DNA from: Schauerella aestuarii
Lineage (GTDB): Bacteria > Pseudomonadota > Gammaproteobacteria > Burkholderiales > Burkholderiaceae_B
Length of the DNA stretch: 64,000 nucleotides
Direction: 5' to 3'
NCBI RefSeq assembly: GCF_009866805.1
Contig: NZ_SIZW01000037.1
Location: 124,001-188,000, forward strand
Part shown: positions 45,061-54,349 of the stretch, one piece after another
How the letters are laid out: each line of letters opens with the position of its first letter
Numbering within the stretch: position 1 is the stretch's first letter
Made by a program: the position numbers and the translations under genes
Notes under the pieces: model-generated
What the model saw: only the letters and a program-made list of their open reading frames with translations
Told to the model about the DNA's origin: nothing
The model's database searches: none

Positions 45061-45830
45061 TGCAGCACGCACAAAAAATGGTGGTGGCGCATGGCGTCTC
45101 CAAACACTTCGGCGACTTTCAAGCGCTCAAGGACGTACATGTGGAGGTCGCGGCCGGTGAGGTCGTCTGCATCATCGGCCCCTCCGGCTCGGGCAAAAGC
45201 ACATTTCTGCGTTGCATCAACCAACTCGAAACGGTGGATAACGGTGCGGTGTGGATCGACGGCGAACTCTCGGGCTTCAAGCAAACCGGCAACAGCCTGC
45301 GCCGCCTGAGCGATGCCGATATCGCGCGCCAACGCCTGAACAGCGGCATGGTCTTCCAGCGCTTCAATCTTTTCGGCCATATGACCGCGCTGCAAAACCT
45401 GATGGAAGGACCGGTGGTCGTGCAGCGCCGGCCCAAACGCGAGGTGAAGGAGGAGGCCATGGCGCTCCTGGCGCGGGTGGGCCTGGCGCACAAAGCCGAT
45501 GCCTATCCGAGCGAGCTGTCCGGCGGCCAGCAGCAACGCATCGCGATCGCCCGCGCCCTGGCGATGAAACCGAAGCTGATGCTGTTCGACGAGCCCACGT
45601 CGGCGCTCGACCCCGAACTGGTCGGCGAGGTGCTCGCCGTGATGCGCGATCTGGCAAAGTCCGGGATGACGATGATCGTCGTCACGCACGAATTGGGCTT
45701 TGCGCGGGAAGTGGCCAACCGCGTGGTCTTCATGGACGCCGGCATGGTGGTGGAAACGGGAACGCCCGAACAGATACTGGTTCATCCGCAAGAGCGCCGC
45801 ACACAGGCGTTCATCGCCGCCGTGCTGTGA
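45057..45830 (+). CDS. Polar amino acid ABC transporter ATPase
   Basis: 257 residues: Walker [11 protein letters not shown], signature LSGGQQQR, Walker [15 protein letters not shown], and a two-residue-shifted ATGA overlap with the permease. A short insertion ([21 protein letters not shown]) after the first strands is typical of HisP/ArtP-like proteins. Energises the 44107 channel. Confidence 0.94.
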   Translation: MMQHAQKMVVAHGVSKHFGDFQALKDVHVEVAAGEVVCIIGPSGSGKSTFLRCINQLETVDNGAVWIDGELSGFKQTGNSLRRLSDADIARQRLNSGMVFQRFNLFGHMTALQNLMEGPVVVQRRPKREVKEEAMALLARVGLAHKADAYPSELSGGQQQRIAIARALAMKPKLMLFDEPTSALDPELVGEVLAVMRDLAKSGMTMIVVTHELGFAREVANRVVFMDAGMVVETGTPEQILVHPQERRTQAFIAAVL

Positions 45831-45882
45831 TGGCGCGAATTCAACGATTGCCTTTCAACAACGTTCGTACAAGGGGAAAACA

Positions 45883-46716
45883 ATGAAGCGCTCGAACACA
45901 CTCGCATGGGTCGCGCTGGCGTGCGCCGTGGGCCTGAACGCCACCGTCCACGCCGCAGATACGCCGGAGCGGTTGAAGAAAGCCGGCAAGCTGGTCATCG
46001 CCACCAATCCCAACTATCCGCCGCTGGCCTACAAGAATATCGAAACCGGCGAGCTCACCGGCCTGGATGTCGAACTCGGCAACGCCATCGGCAAGCAACT
46101 CGGCGTGAAGGTCGAGTGGCAGGAAACCAGTTTTTCGCAGGTGTTCAGCTCGCTCGCCACGGGTCGTGTCGATATGGCGATGGTCGCGATCACCGATACC
46201 CCGGAGCGGCAGCAAAGTGCCGACTTCATCGATTATCTGCTCACCGGCGCCCAGTTCTACACGCTCAGCACCGCGCCAGCCAATATCCGCGCCTTGCCCG
46301 ACCTGTGCGGCAAACGCGTGGGTGCCAGCCGCAACACCACCTGGCCCGCGCAGATCGCAACCTGGAGCCAGGCCAACTGCGTCGCCCGGGGCGCGCCCGC
46401 CGTCGTGGTCGTGGGTACGGAAGGCTCGGTGGATGCGCGGGCGCAATTGAAGTCCGGCCGTCTGGATGCGGGCGTGCAGGGCAGCGAAACCATGCCCTAC
46501 TTCAAGAAGCTCGAGCCCAATACCTATCTCACGATCGGCGATCCGTTCCTGGCCACCGTCACGGGCATCCCGGTGTCGAAGAAAGAACCGGAGGTGCGCG
46601 ATGCCATCCTGGCCGCCATCAGAACGTTGCAGGCCAACGGCGAGTACGATGCGTTGCTGAAGAAATACGACCTCGGCTTCACGCGTTACGATGCCGCACT
46701 GAATCAAGGCAAATAA
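45883..46716 (+). CDS. ABC transporter periplasmic binding protein (SBP family 3)
   Basis: 277 residues. Signal peptide about 1-25 ending TVHAA; then LVIATNPNYPPLAYKNIETGELTGLDVELGNAIGKQ is split by residue 60, followed by SSLATGRVDMAMVAITDTPERQ. Family 3 binding proteins bind polar amino acids and opines. Two cysteines (LCGKRVG, ANCVARG) may form a disulfide. It is followed by a terminator hairpin. Confidence 0.92.
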   Translation: MKRSNTLAWVALACAVGLNATVHAADTPERLKKAGKLVIATNPNYPPLAYKNIETGELTGLDVELGNAIGKQLGVKVEWQETSFSQVFSSLATGRVDMAMVAITDTPERQQSADFIDYLLTGAQFYTLSTAPANIRALPDLCGKRVGASRNTTWPAQIATWSQANCVARGAPAVVVVGTEGSVDARAQLKSGRLDAGVQGSETMPYFKKLEPNTYLTIGDPFLATVTGIPVSKKEPEVRDAILAAIRTLQANGEYDALLKKYDLGFTRYDAALNQGK

Positions 46717-46750
46717 GCACCGTCGATTGCTGTTAGCCGCCCCTGCCTGC

Positions 46751-46784
46751 TGCGCCCGCCCTGTTGCGGGCGCAATCCTTTTAT
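46751..46784 (+). terminator. Rho-independent-like terminator after the binding protein
   Basis: TGCGCCCGC (46751-46759), loop CCTGTT, then GCGGGCGCA (46766-46774) and a T-rich stretch ATCCTTTTAT. It may reduce transcription of the downstream genes, which have their own Shine-Dalgarno. Confidence 0.6.
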
Positions 46785-46796
46785 CGGAACCGTTGC

Positions 46797-47567
46797 ATGA
46801 CTACTGCCGCATTCGCTGCCCCGCCCATCGATGTCTCGCCAGCCGAATGGCACACCCGTTGCGAACTGGCCGCACTGTATCGCGTGATCGCGCACTTCCG
46901 CATGACCGACATGATCGACACGCACATCACGGCGCGCGTGGCGGGCGAGCCCAATCGGTTTCTGATCAATCGCTACGGCGTGTTGTTCAAGGATATGCGG
47001 GCGTCCGACCTGATCAAAATCGACCACGACGGCAAGCGGTGCGATAACGCTGTCGCCGTGTCGGACCGCGATGTGAATGCGGCCGGTTTCACCATCCACT
47101 CGGCCATCCATCATGCCCGGCCGGACCTGAACTACGTGATTCACACCCACACCGCAGCCGGAATCGGCGTGTCCGCGCAGGAAGAGGGTTTGCTGCCCAT
47201 CAGCCAGCACGCCCTCAAGTTTTACGGGTGTTTGAGCTATCACGACTACGAAGGCATTGCGCTCGACCTGGGCGAGCGCGAACGGCTGGTGCGCGACCTG
47301 GGATCGAACCGCGCCATGATCTTGCGCAATCATGGATTGCTCGTGGGCGGGCCGAGCGCGGCCGAGGCCTTTCACGAAATCTATTTTCTCGAGGCGGCGT
47401 GCAAGGCACAGATCCAGGCCCAGGCCGGCGGGGCGAAACTGCGCGTGCCGCCCGAAGCCGTCTGCCGCAAGACGGCCGCCCAGTATGTGGACGACGCCGC
47501 CGATGCCATCAACCAACTCGCGTGGGCGGCTGCCCTGCGCCTCATCGACGAGGACTACCGCGCATGA
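46797..47567 (+). CDS. Class II aldolase/adducin-family protein
   Basis: 256 residues. Metal ligands of the FucA family are visible as HTHTAAG and a later His in RNHGLLVGG, with a leading Thr-rich IDTHITAR. Members are aldolases or decarboxylases acting on sugar phosphates, tartronate-type or keto acids. ATG 46797 is chosen after GGAA. Stop overlaps the next start. Together with the dehydrogenase this suggests the carbon skeleton of the guanidino substrate is cleaved to a small oxoacid. Confidence 0.88.
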   Translation: MTTAAFAAPPIDVSPAEWHTRCELAALYRVIAHFRMTDMIDTHITARVAGEPNRFLINRYGVLFKDMRASDLIKIDHDGKRCDNAVAVSDRDVNAAGFTIHSAIHHARPDLNYVIHTHTAAGIGVSAQEEGLLPISQHALKFYGCLSYHDYEGIALDLGERERLVRDLGSNRAMILRNHGLLVGGPSAAEAFHEIYFLEAACKAQIQAQAGGAKLRVPPEAVCRKTAAQYVDDAADAINQLAWAAALRLIDEDYRA

Positions 47568-48505
47568 CCGCACGCACCGGCACCATTGCATTCGTCGGCC
47601 AAAGCCGCGACCTGCCCCGCCTGGCGGCGCTGGCCGCCGTCCGCGCGCCGGGGTGGCGCATCGTCGACGCCGACACGTTGGGCGATCCCGCCACGGTGGA
47701 CGTGGTCGTATCGTGGCGGCCCGCGCCCGGTTCGCTTGACCCGTTCTCGAATCTGAAGCTGGTGCACAGCATCGGCGCCGGCGCCGACAACATCCTCGAG
47801 TATGCCGGCCTGCCCGACGTGCATGTATGCCGCATCGTCGACCCGGATCTGGCCGACAGCATGGCGCAGTACGTGCTCTGGGGTGCCCTGCATTTTCACC
47901 GCCAGTTCGATGCGATGCTGCGCGATCAGGCCGGCAAAACCTGGCGCCGCGTATCGCAGCGGCCAGCGTCGTCCTGCACGGTGGGCATCATGGGCGTGGG
48001 CGTGCTGGGCGCGCATGTGGCCACGCTGCTTGCGCATGCAGGCTTTCGGGTGAGCGGTTGGTCGCGGTCGGCCAAGACGCTTCCCAACGTCGCGATGTAT
48101 CACGGCGACGCACAACGCGATGCCTTTCTGGCACAGGTCGACACCCTGGTCTGCCTGCTCCCGCTCACGCCGGATACCGCCGGCATTCTGGATCGAACCG
48201 TATTCGACGCCTTGCCGCACGGCGCGACGCTGATCCACTGCGGCCGCGGGGCACATCTCAACGCAACGGATATTCAATCCGCGCTGCGTTCAGGACAACT
48301 GCGCGGTGCCCTGGTGGACGTGTTTCCACAGGAGCCCTTGCCCGCCACCGACCCCCTGTGGGACGCCCCCAATCTGATCGTTACTCCACACATTGCGGCG
48401 GTCGCCGATGACGATGCCATCGTCGGCCAGGTACTCGATAACGTGCGCCGCCTGGATGCCGGTCTGCCGCTGCACGCGGCGGTCGATCCGGCGCGCGGCT
48501 ATTGA
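47564..48505 (+). CDS. D-isomer-specific 2-hydroxyacid dehydrogenase (second copy)
   Basis: 313 residues. NAD-binding motif GIMGVGVLGAHVA, HCGRGAHLNATDIQ and TPHIAA correspond to the paralogue at 1476-2426, including the VVSWRPAPGSLD-like lead and the final Gly-Tyr. Starts inside the aldolase stop (ATGA). Reduces a 2-oxoacid, presumably the aldolase product. Both copies lie beside a deacetylase or ureohydrolase gene. Confidence 0.9.
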   Translation: MTARTGTIAFVGQSRDLPRLAALAAVRAPGWRIVDADTLGDPATVDVVVSWRPAPGSLDPFSNLKLVHSIGAGADNILEYAGLPDVHVCRIVDPDLADSMAQYVLWGALHFHRQFDAMLRDQAGKTWRRVSQRPASSCTVGIMGVGVLGAHVATLLAHAGFRVSGWSRSAKTLPNVAMYHGDAQRDAFLAQVDTLVCLLPLTPDTAGILDRTVFDALPHGATLIHCGRGAHLNATDIQSALRSGQLRGALVDVFPQEPLPATDPLWDAPNLIVTPHIAAVADDDAIVGQVLDNVRRLDAGLPLHAAVDPARGY

Positions 48506-48538
48506 CGCTATGCTCGCACTCTTTAGACGTCTGAAGCC

Positions 48539-49477
48539 ATGACCCTTCCTCTCTCTTACGACGGCGTATCGCTGATCGGCGTGCCCACCGATGTGGGCGC
48601 CAGCGTGCGCGGCGCCTCGATGGGCCCACAAGCCCTGCGCGTGGCCGGCCTGACTGAGGCGTTGCTGCGGCGCGGGCTGCACGTGGAAGACCGGGGCGAT
48701 CTGAGCGGCCCCCTCAATCCGTGGCTGCCGCCGGTGGATGGCTTTCGTCATCTGCAGGAAACAGCCGCCTGGAACGTGGCCGTGCACGACGCCGTGTATG
48801 CCGAACTGCAGGCCAATCGCCTGCCCATCATGCTGGGTGGCGACCATTGCCTGGGCATAGGCTCGGTCAGCGCCGCCGCGCGCCACTGCCGCGACACCGG
48901 CAAAACCTTGCGCGTGCTGTGGCTGGATGCGCACAGCGACTTCAATACCAGCATGCTCACCCCGAGCGGCAATACGCACGGCATGCCGGTGGCTGTGCTG
49001 TGCGGTCACGGCGTCGATCTGCTGACCTCGATCGGCGGCCACACACCGGCCATCACGCCCGAACAAGTGCGCCAGGTGGGCATTCGCAGCGTGGACGACG
49101 GCGAACGAGAATTCATTCACGACGCGGGCATCGAAGTCTTCGACATGCGCGCCATCGATGAACTCGGCATGCGCGAGGTGATGACGCAGGCGCTGGAAAA
49201 CGTCGACGAGAACACGCATTTGCACGTGAGCTTCGACGTCGACTTTCTCGATCCGCAGTTCGCCCCTGGCGTGGGCACCACCGTTTCCGGCGGCCCGACC
49301 TATCGCGAAGCGCAGCTGTGCATGGAAATGATCGCCGACTGCGGCCGGGTCGGTTCGCTCGATATCGTCGAACTCAACCCCGCGCTGGATGTGCGCAACC
49401 AGACCGCCGTGATGGCGGTGGAGATGGTCGAAAGCATTTTCGGCAAGTCGACGCTGGTGCGGCGTCCGCGTCAGTAA
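48539..49477 (+). CDS. rocF: Arginase-family ureohydrolase
   Basis: 312 residues with the arginase signatures LGGDHCLGIGS, WLDAHSDFNT and FDVDFLDPQFAPGVGTTVSGG; the last, with PGVGT and GGPTYREA, separates arginases from agmatinases. It hydrolyses arginine (or an analogue) to ornithine and urea. The two ureohydrolases of the cluster thus differ in class, the other being agmatinase-like. It overlaps the convergent MFS gene by seven bases. Confidence 0.9.
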   Translation: MTLPLSYDGVSLIGVPTDVGASVRGASMGPQALRVAGLTEALLRRGLHVEDRGDLSGPLNPWLPPVDGFRHLQETAAWNVAVHDAVYAELQANRLPIMLGGDHCLGIGSVSAAARHCRDTGKTLRVLWLDAHSDFNTSMLTPSGNTHGMPVAVLCGHGVDLLTSIGGHTPAITPEQVRQVGIRSVDDGEREFIHDAGIEVFDMRAIDELGMREVMTQALENVDENTHLHVSFDVDFLDPQFAPGVGTTVSGGPTYREAQLCMEMIADCGRVGSLDIVELNPALDVRNQTAVMAVEMVESIFGKSTLVRRPRQ

Positions 49478-50691
49478 GCGACCTGGCGGCTCGGCCACAG
49501 GCGCACAGCCAGCGCGCCCAACGCCGCAGCGGTGGAGAGGGCCCCCACCGCCATCCAGCCCCATTGGGCCAGCAGTATGCTGCCCAGCGCCGCCCCCACC
49601 GCCATACCCACAAATACCAACACAAACAACACCGCGTTCAACCGGCTGCGCGCGCCGGGCTCAATGCTGTAGACGATGGACTGATGGGCGATCAGCGACG
49701 CCTGAATGCCCAGATCGAAACCGATCGCGCTGATCACGATCAAGACGATCTGCGACGGCACCGAAAAAAGCGGCGACAACAACATCAGCGCAAACGACAC
49801 GGCCGCCAGGCCGGTGCCCAAACGGGTGACGAGCTCTGGGCCGCGGCGATCGGCGATGCGTCCAGCGAGCGGTGCGGCCAAGGCGCCGGCCGCGCCCGCC
49901 AGACCGAATGCGCCGGCGGCAGCGCTCCCAAGATGAAACGGTTCGCCGTGCAACATCACAGCCAGCGTCGACCAGAACGCACTGAAGCCGACCGACAGCA
50001 ACCCCTGCGACAACGCCGCACGGCGCAACGCCGAGTGCCTGCGCCACAACTGGCCCAGCGACCCCAATAGTGCCGAATAGGCGAGTTGGGTGGTCGGCTG
50101 AAACCGCGGCAAACCGCGCGCGGCGGCCAGGCCGATCAATGCAATGCTCACCGCCGCGCCCATGAACATCGCGCGCCAGCCGAAATGCTCGGCCACGAAT
50201 CCGCTCACCACGCGTGAGAGCAGGATGCCCAGCAGCAGCCCTGTCATCACCGTGCCCACCACCTTGCCTCGATGCGCTTCGGGAGCCAGCGTGGCGGCCG
50301 CCGGCACGATATCCTGGGCCAGCGTGGCCGATAAGCCGATGGCGAGGCTGGCGGCCAGCAGCATACCGATACCCGGTGCCGCGCCGCCGGCCAGGAGTGC
50401 GGCCACCAGCACCGCCGCCTTGATCAGGATGATGCGGCGGCGATCGTAGCGATCGCCCAAAGGCGCCAGCAGCAGGATACCCATCGCATAGCCCAGCTGC
50501 GTGAGCGTAGGCACAAAGCCCACCGCCTGATCCGACGCGCCGATGTCGGCCCCCAGCACGCCCAGCATCGGTTGACTGTAATAAAGCGATGCCACGGCCA
50601 AGCCGGCGCCGGCCGCCAGTAGAAGCGTCAGCGGGAGTGAAAGGCCGGTTGGCGATGCAACGGGTGTATGTAAGGCGGAGGTGGATGACAT
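49471..50691 (-). CDS. MFS transporter
   Basis: 406 residues, twelve helices. Motif A is LLLAPLGDRYDRRRIIL after helix 2, and helix 1 is LTLLLAAGAGLAVASLYYSQP. YfhM/YnfM-like exporters of this type remove metabolites or drugs. ATG at 50691 is chosen; longer starts lack a conserved N-terminus. Divergent from the LysR gene at 50788 with 96 bases, its probable regulator. Confidence 0.9.
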   Translation of the reverse strand: MSSTSALHTPVASPTGLSLPLTLLLAAGAGLAVASLYYSQPMLGVLGADIGASDQAVGFVPTLTQLGYAMGILLLAPLGDRYDRRRIILIKAAVLVAALLAGGAAPGIGMLLAASLAIGLSATLAQDIVPAAATLAPEAHRGKVVGTVMTGLLLGILLSRVVSGFVAEHFGWRAMFMGAAVSIALIGLAAARGLPRFQPTTQLAYSALLGSLGQLWRRHSALRRAALSQGLLSVGFSAFWSTLAVMLHGEPFHLGSAAAGAFGLAGAAGALAAPLAGRIADRRGPELVTRLGTGLAAVSFALMLLSPLFSVPSQIVLIVISAIGFDLGIQASLIAHQSIVYSIEPGARSRLNAVLFVLVFVGMAVGAALGSILLAQWGWMAVGALSTAAALGALAVRLWPSRQVAY

Positions 50692-50774
50692 GGCTATCGC
50701 TCGATCAAAGAGGTGACGCGGCAGTTTCCTCCTGGATGATGCATTGCGGTAGGCGCATGACCCGAACAAGTGTT

Positions 50775-50789
50775 ATACGTCTTACGTAT
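50775..50789. promoter_or_regulatory. Palindrome ATACGT-N3-ACGTAT at the LysR start
   Basis: A perfect 6-3-6 inverted repeat in the divergent MFS/LysR region. It overlaps the proposed LysR start codon, which fits autoregulation or indicates that translation starts further in. Confidence 0.45.
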
Positions 50790-51747
50790 GACAAAAGCGC
50801 CTTGGATTGCAACGGGTGTCGCCTCGCCCACACCCATCAACGCCGACCGGATCGAGTTGATGCAGACCTTCGTGCGTATCGTTGAAGCTGGCAGTCTGTC
50901 CGCCGCCGCCCAGCAACTGGGCACCACCCAGCCCACCGTCAGCCGCCGCCTGCAGGCCCTCGAACGATCGCTGGGATCGCGCCTGCTGCAGCGGTCAACC
51001 CATGCCATGAAATTGACGGAAGAAGGCGAGCGTTGCTTTACCGGCGCCAAGGCGCTACTGGCCAGCTGGGAAGCCTTCGAAGCCGATCTGCGCGGTACGG
51101 GCGACGAACCGGCAGGCACGCTGCGCGTCATCGTGCCGCACGCCTTCGGTCAGGAACAATTGGTGTATCCGCTGGCGACGTATCTGAACGCCTATCCGCA
51201 GATGACGGTGGAGTGGCTTTTGCACGACCACACGCCCGACTTCATCGCCGACGGTATCGACTGCGCCATTCAGGTGGGCGACATTGTCGACCCCGACGTC
51301 GTCGCGATCCGGATGGGTGAGATTCCGCGCATCGTGGTGGCCGCGCCGTCCTTGTTGGGCGACGCACCGGTGCCGGCGCACGCCGCCGAACTGGCGCGCT
51401 ATCCCTGGCTGGCGTTGCATACCTTCTATCGCAACGAGATCACGCTCACCCATGCGCAAAGCGGCATTGCGCATCGCCTCTCACTCAAGCCCCGCATGAG
51501 TACCGACAGCCTCTACGCCCTGCGTAGCGCGGCGATATCCGGGTTGGGCGTGTGCGCGGGCTCGGCGTGGCTGCTCAATGAAGACATCGCCAGCGGCAAA
51601 CTCGTACAGATTGCGCGCGACTGGCATGCCGCGCCGCTTCCGGTAAGCGTGGTGTATCCCTACGCACGCTATTACCCCGCCAAACTTCGCACGTTCATCG
51701 AGATCATGCGCGCCGCCATGCCGAAAACCTTGTCGATCGGGAGATAG
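50788..51747 (+). CDS. LysR-family transcriptional regulator
   Basis: 319 residues. Helix-turn-helix from IELMQTFVRIVEAGSLSAAA to GTTQPTVSRRLQALER. ATG 50788 is the first available; the conserved domain starts near residue 25, so a later start is possible. Substrate domain ends ARYYPAKLRTFIEIM. Divergent from the MFS gene. Confidence 0.9.
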   Translation: MTKAPWIATGVASPTPINADRIELMQTFVRIVEAGSLSAAAQQLGTTQPTVSRRLQALERSLGSRLLQRSTHAMKLTEEGERCFTGAKALLASWEAFEADLRGTGDEPAGTLRVIVPHAFGQEQLVYPLATYLNAYPQMTVEWLLHDHTPDFIADGIDCAIQVGDIVDPDVVAIRMGEIPRIVVAAPSLLGDAPVPAHAAELARYPWLALHTFYRNEITLTHAQSGIAHRLSLKPRMSTDSLYALRSAAISGLGVCAGSAWLLNEDIASGKLVQIARDWHAAPLPVSVVYPYARYYPAKLRTFIEIMRAAMPKTLSIGR

Positions 51748-51756
51748 GGATTCCGA

Positions 51757-53394
51757 TCAACACAATGCAAGCGGCGCGAGCGGCACGGCCATCTCGGGCG
51801 CCTCGCCACGTTGATCGACGGCACTCAGCTTGAACACCGACACGAGCGTCGCCAGCTCGGCCGCGCGCGCCTGCAATGCACTTGCCGCTGCGGCGGCTTC
51901 TTCCACCAGCGCCGCGTTCTGCTGGGTGACGTGATCCATCTCGCCGATCGCGCGATTGACCTGTTCGATACCCTCGCTTTGCGCCTGGCTGGCCTGCGTG
52001 ATTTCGCCCATGATCGTGGTCACCCGCGCCACCCGGCCCACCAGATCGCCCATCGTGCTGCCGGCTTCGGTCGCTAGCCGATTGCCCGCCTGGATCTTGT
52101 CGACCGAGTCGACGATCAATGCCTTGATCTCCTTTGCCGCGTTTGCGGAGCGCAGCGCCAACCCCCGCACTTCCGACGCCACCACGGCAAACCCGCGACC
52201 CTGCTCGCCCGCCCGCGCGGCCTCCACGGCGGCGTTCAGCGCCAGGATATTGGTCTGGAACGCGATGCCGTCGATCACGCCGATGATGTCGGAGATCTTG
52301 CGCGCGGACTCGCTGATCGACTGCATGGTGACCACGACCTGCCCCACCACGTCGCCGCCTTTGACGGCAGCATTGGAAGTGGTGTGCGCCAGTTCGTTCG
52401 CCTGTCGCGCGCTCTCGACGTTCTGCTTGACCATGGCCGTGAGGTCTTCCATCGAAGACGTCGTCTGCTGCAAGGCACTGGCTTGAAGCGCCGTGCGTGC
52501 CGCCAGATCCTGGTTGCCTTCGGCGATCTGGCTCGACACGGCCGCCATCTCGTCCGTGCCGCCACGCACGCGGCGAACCATGGTCGACAGGCTGTCCCGC
52601 ATGTCCCGCATGGCAGACATCACGCTGGTCTCCCCGTTGCGTTTGAGCGGGATCGGCATGGTCAGGTCGCCGGCCGCGATGCCCTGCGCCACAGCCCGCG
52701 CCTGGCCAGGCTCCCCACCCAACGATCGCAGCAGTGAGCGCGTAATGAGCGTGCCGACCACAGCACCCACCAGCAACGCCGCCAGGCACATGGCGATCAT
52801 CAGCGTTTGAAATCCGCTTGCAACGGCGCGCGTCGCGGCGCCCTCCTGCTGATTGAGCGACTCCTGCAGGTCGATGAACCGATTGATGCGTGCCAGCCAC
52901 TCGATGAACGCGGGCCGCGCTTGGTCGAGCATCAGCGTTTGCGCCTCGTCGGCCCGGCCGGCCTGGCGGTGCGCCACGACCTGCTTGATGATAGGCAGCG
53001 TGCGCGCCTCGGTCTCTTTGATCGACGCGAGAATCTCGCGCTCGTCAGTGCCCGCTGCGGGTGACTGGCTGGTGATGCTGTCGAGCGGGCTGGCTGATCG
53101 CGCGTAGTCGGAAGCAAGCAGATCGATGCTCGCCAGCGTGCCAGCGAGTTCGCTGTCGCCCACCAACACCAGATCGCGCAGCAGAATCGCACGGTCGTGG
53201 ACGCTGCCACGAAAATTGATCGCGTAGCGCTGCTTCGCGCTGTTGACATCGCCGATCGTGGTCAGGCTGGAGGAAATGGTGTTCACGCGCACGATGCCGA
53301 TCGCAGTAAGCGCCATCATCAGCAGCAGAATCAGCGCGAAGCCTGCGAAGATGCGGGCCTTTACCGTCAAAGCGAGGGCGGGAGATGGGGTCAT
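51757..53394 (-). CDS. Methyl-accepting chemotaxis protein
   Basis: 545 residues. Two membrane segments ([21 protein letters not shown] and [20 protein letters not shown]) flank a four-helix-bundle ligand domain ([14 protein letters not shown]...[16 protein letters not shown]). HAMP follows, then the signalling hairpin with [37 protein letters not shown] split around residue 390. The tail lacks the CheR-docking pentapeptide. Soluble ligand unknown. Intact compared with the truncated copy at 17599. Confidence 0.93.
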   Translation of the reverse strand: MTPSPALALTVKARIFAGFALILLLMMALTAIGIVRVNTISSSLTTIGDVNSAKQRYAINFRGSVHDRAILLRDLVLVGDSELAGTLASIDLLASDYARSASPLDSITSQSPAAGTDEREILASIKETEARTLPIIKQVVAHRQAGRADEAQTLMLDQARPAFIEWLARINRFIDLQESLNQQEGAATRAVASGFQTLMIAMCLAALLVGAVVGTLITRSLLRSLGGEPGQARAVAQGIAAGDLTMPIPLKRNGETSVMSAMRDMRDSLSTMVRRVRGGTDEMAAVSSQIAEGNQDLAARTALQASALQQTTSSMEDLTAMVKQNVESARQANELAHTTSNAAVKGGDVVGQVVVTMQSISESARKISDIIGVIDGIAFQTNILALNAAVEAARAGEQGRGFAVVASEVRGLALRSANAAKEIKALIVDSVDKIQAGNRLATEAGSTMGDLVGRVARVTTIMGEITQASQAQSEGIEQVNRAIGEMDHVTQQNAALVEEAAAAASALQARAAELATLVSVFKLSAVDQRGEAPEMAVPLAPLALC

Positions 53395-53683
53395 GATCGA
53401 GGTCGGTTTCCAGGGTGATGAATCGACACGCAGCACACGATCGGCGCGGCACACGTCTCAAAGGAAAGCACGCGCCGGCACAGGGCACGCAGCCGTAGTA
53501 AAGCAAACCGCGTCAGGCTGAGCGTTACAGCATTGCCGGCGTTCCGAAGCGACGCGGCCACCGTTGCCCGGCCGTCATCGGTAATGGCGTCCGCCGCATG
53601 CGGCTGAACACGTCGTCCCTACACGGCGCCGGTGGGCACGCAAGTTGCCAATCGCCTGGCTATCCTATCCACGAGGCTCGCCT

Positions 53684-54250
53684 GTGAAATTGTCCCTGCT
53701 TACCCCCCGAACCGCCCTCGTCGCTGCCGCCGTCCTGTGCGTGCATCTGCCGGCATTCGCAGCCGAAACCCTCAACGCCACCGATGCCAAATTTCTTCAA
53801 CAGGCATCGCAAGGCGGGCAATACAGCATTCAGGCCAGCGAATTGGCCGCCGACCGCGCCGATGACAGCGGCGTGAAGAATTACGCGACCCTCACGATTC
53901 AGGACACCAAGCGCATTGACGACACGCTCAAGCGCCTGGCCGCCAAGAAGAATGTGACGCTTCCGGCGGCGCCCACGCCCGAGCAACAGGCCCATCTCAA
54001 GACCCTCGGCGCCCTGAAAGGCAAGGATTTCGACGTCGCCTTCCTCAAGCATGTCGGCGGGAGCTTTCAATTCGAACGATTCGAAAGCTTCAAACGCACG
54101 GCCGAACGGTCGATCGACCTGGACGTCAGAGGATTCGCCCGCACGGTGTTGACCAACATCAACTCCAACTACGCCATGGTCAACACGCTGGCAAAAAAGG
54201 TCGCGCCGGAAACGGTGTTTCCCAGTCACGATACGGCGCCGAGTCGCTGA
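53684..54250 (+). CDS. DUF4142-family periplasmic protein
   Basis: 188 residues. GTG at 53684 after CGAGG. Signal peptide ends HLPAFA|AETLN. Then the DUF4142 ferritin-like four-helix pattern: DAKFLQQASQGGQYSIQASELAADRA, NYATLTIQDTKRIDDTLKRLA, and FDVAFLKHVGGSFQFERFESFKR (split at 130). Function unknown; related to stress-induced periplasmic proteins. Terminated by the hairpin at 54296. Confidence 0.87.
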   Translation: MKLSLLTPRTALVAAAVLCVHLPAFAAETLNATDAKFLQQASQGGQYSIQASELAADRADDSGVKNYATLTIQDTKRIDDTLKRLAAKKNVTLPAAPTPEQQAHLKTLGALKGKDFDVAFLKHVGGSFQFERFESFKRTAERSIDLDVRGFARTVLTNINSNYAMVNTLAKKVAPETVFPSHDTAPSR

Positions 54251-54295
54251 TCGCTCGCGTCATGGCAGCGCACGCCCTGAACGCATGAAGAAAAC

Positions 54296-54317
54296 GCCCG
54301 AGCGATCGGGCTTTTTT
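54296..54317. terminator. Strong Rho-independent terminator, bidirectional
   Basis: GCCCGA-GCGA-TCGGGC followed by six T on the plus strand, and by GTTTTC on the minus strand. It serves the DUF4142 gene and the convergent SDR gene. Confidence 0.88.
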
Positions 54318-54349
54318 CGGTCATCGATTTTCGGCAGCGGGTTGCGCGG

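Noticed and set aside
53395-53683. FliA promoter for the chemoreceptor at 51757
   Set aside because: A GCCGATCG-like -10 exists on the minus strand, but the -35 region does not match convincingly.
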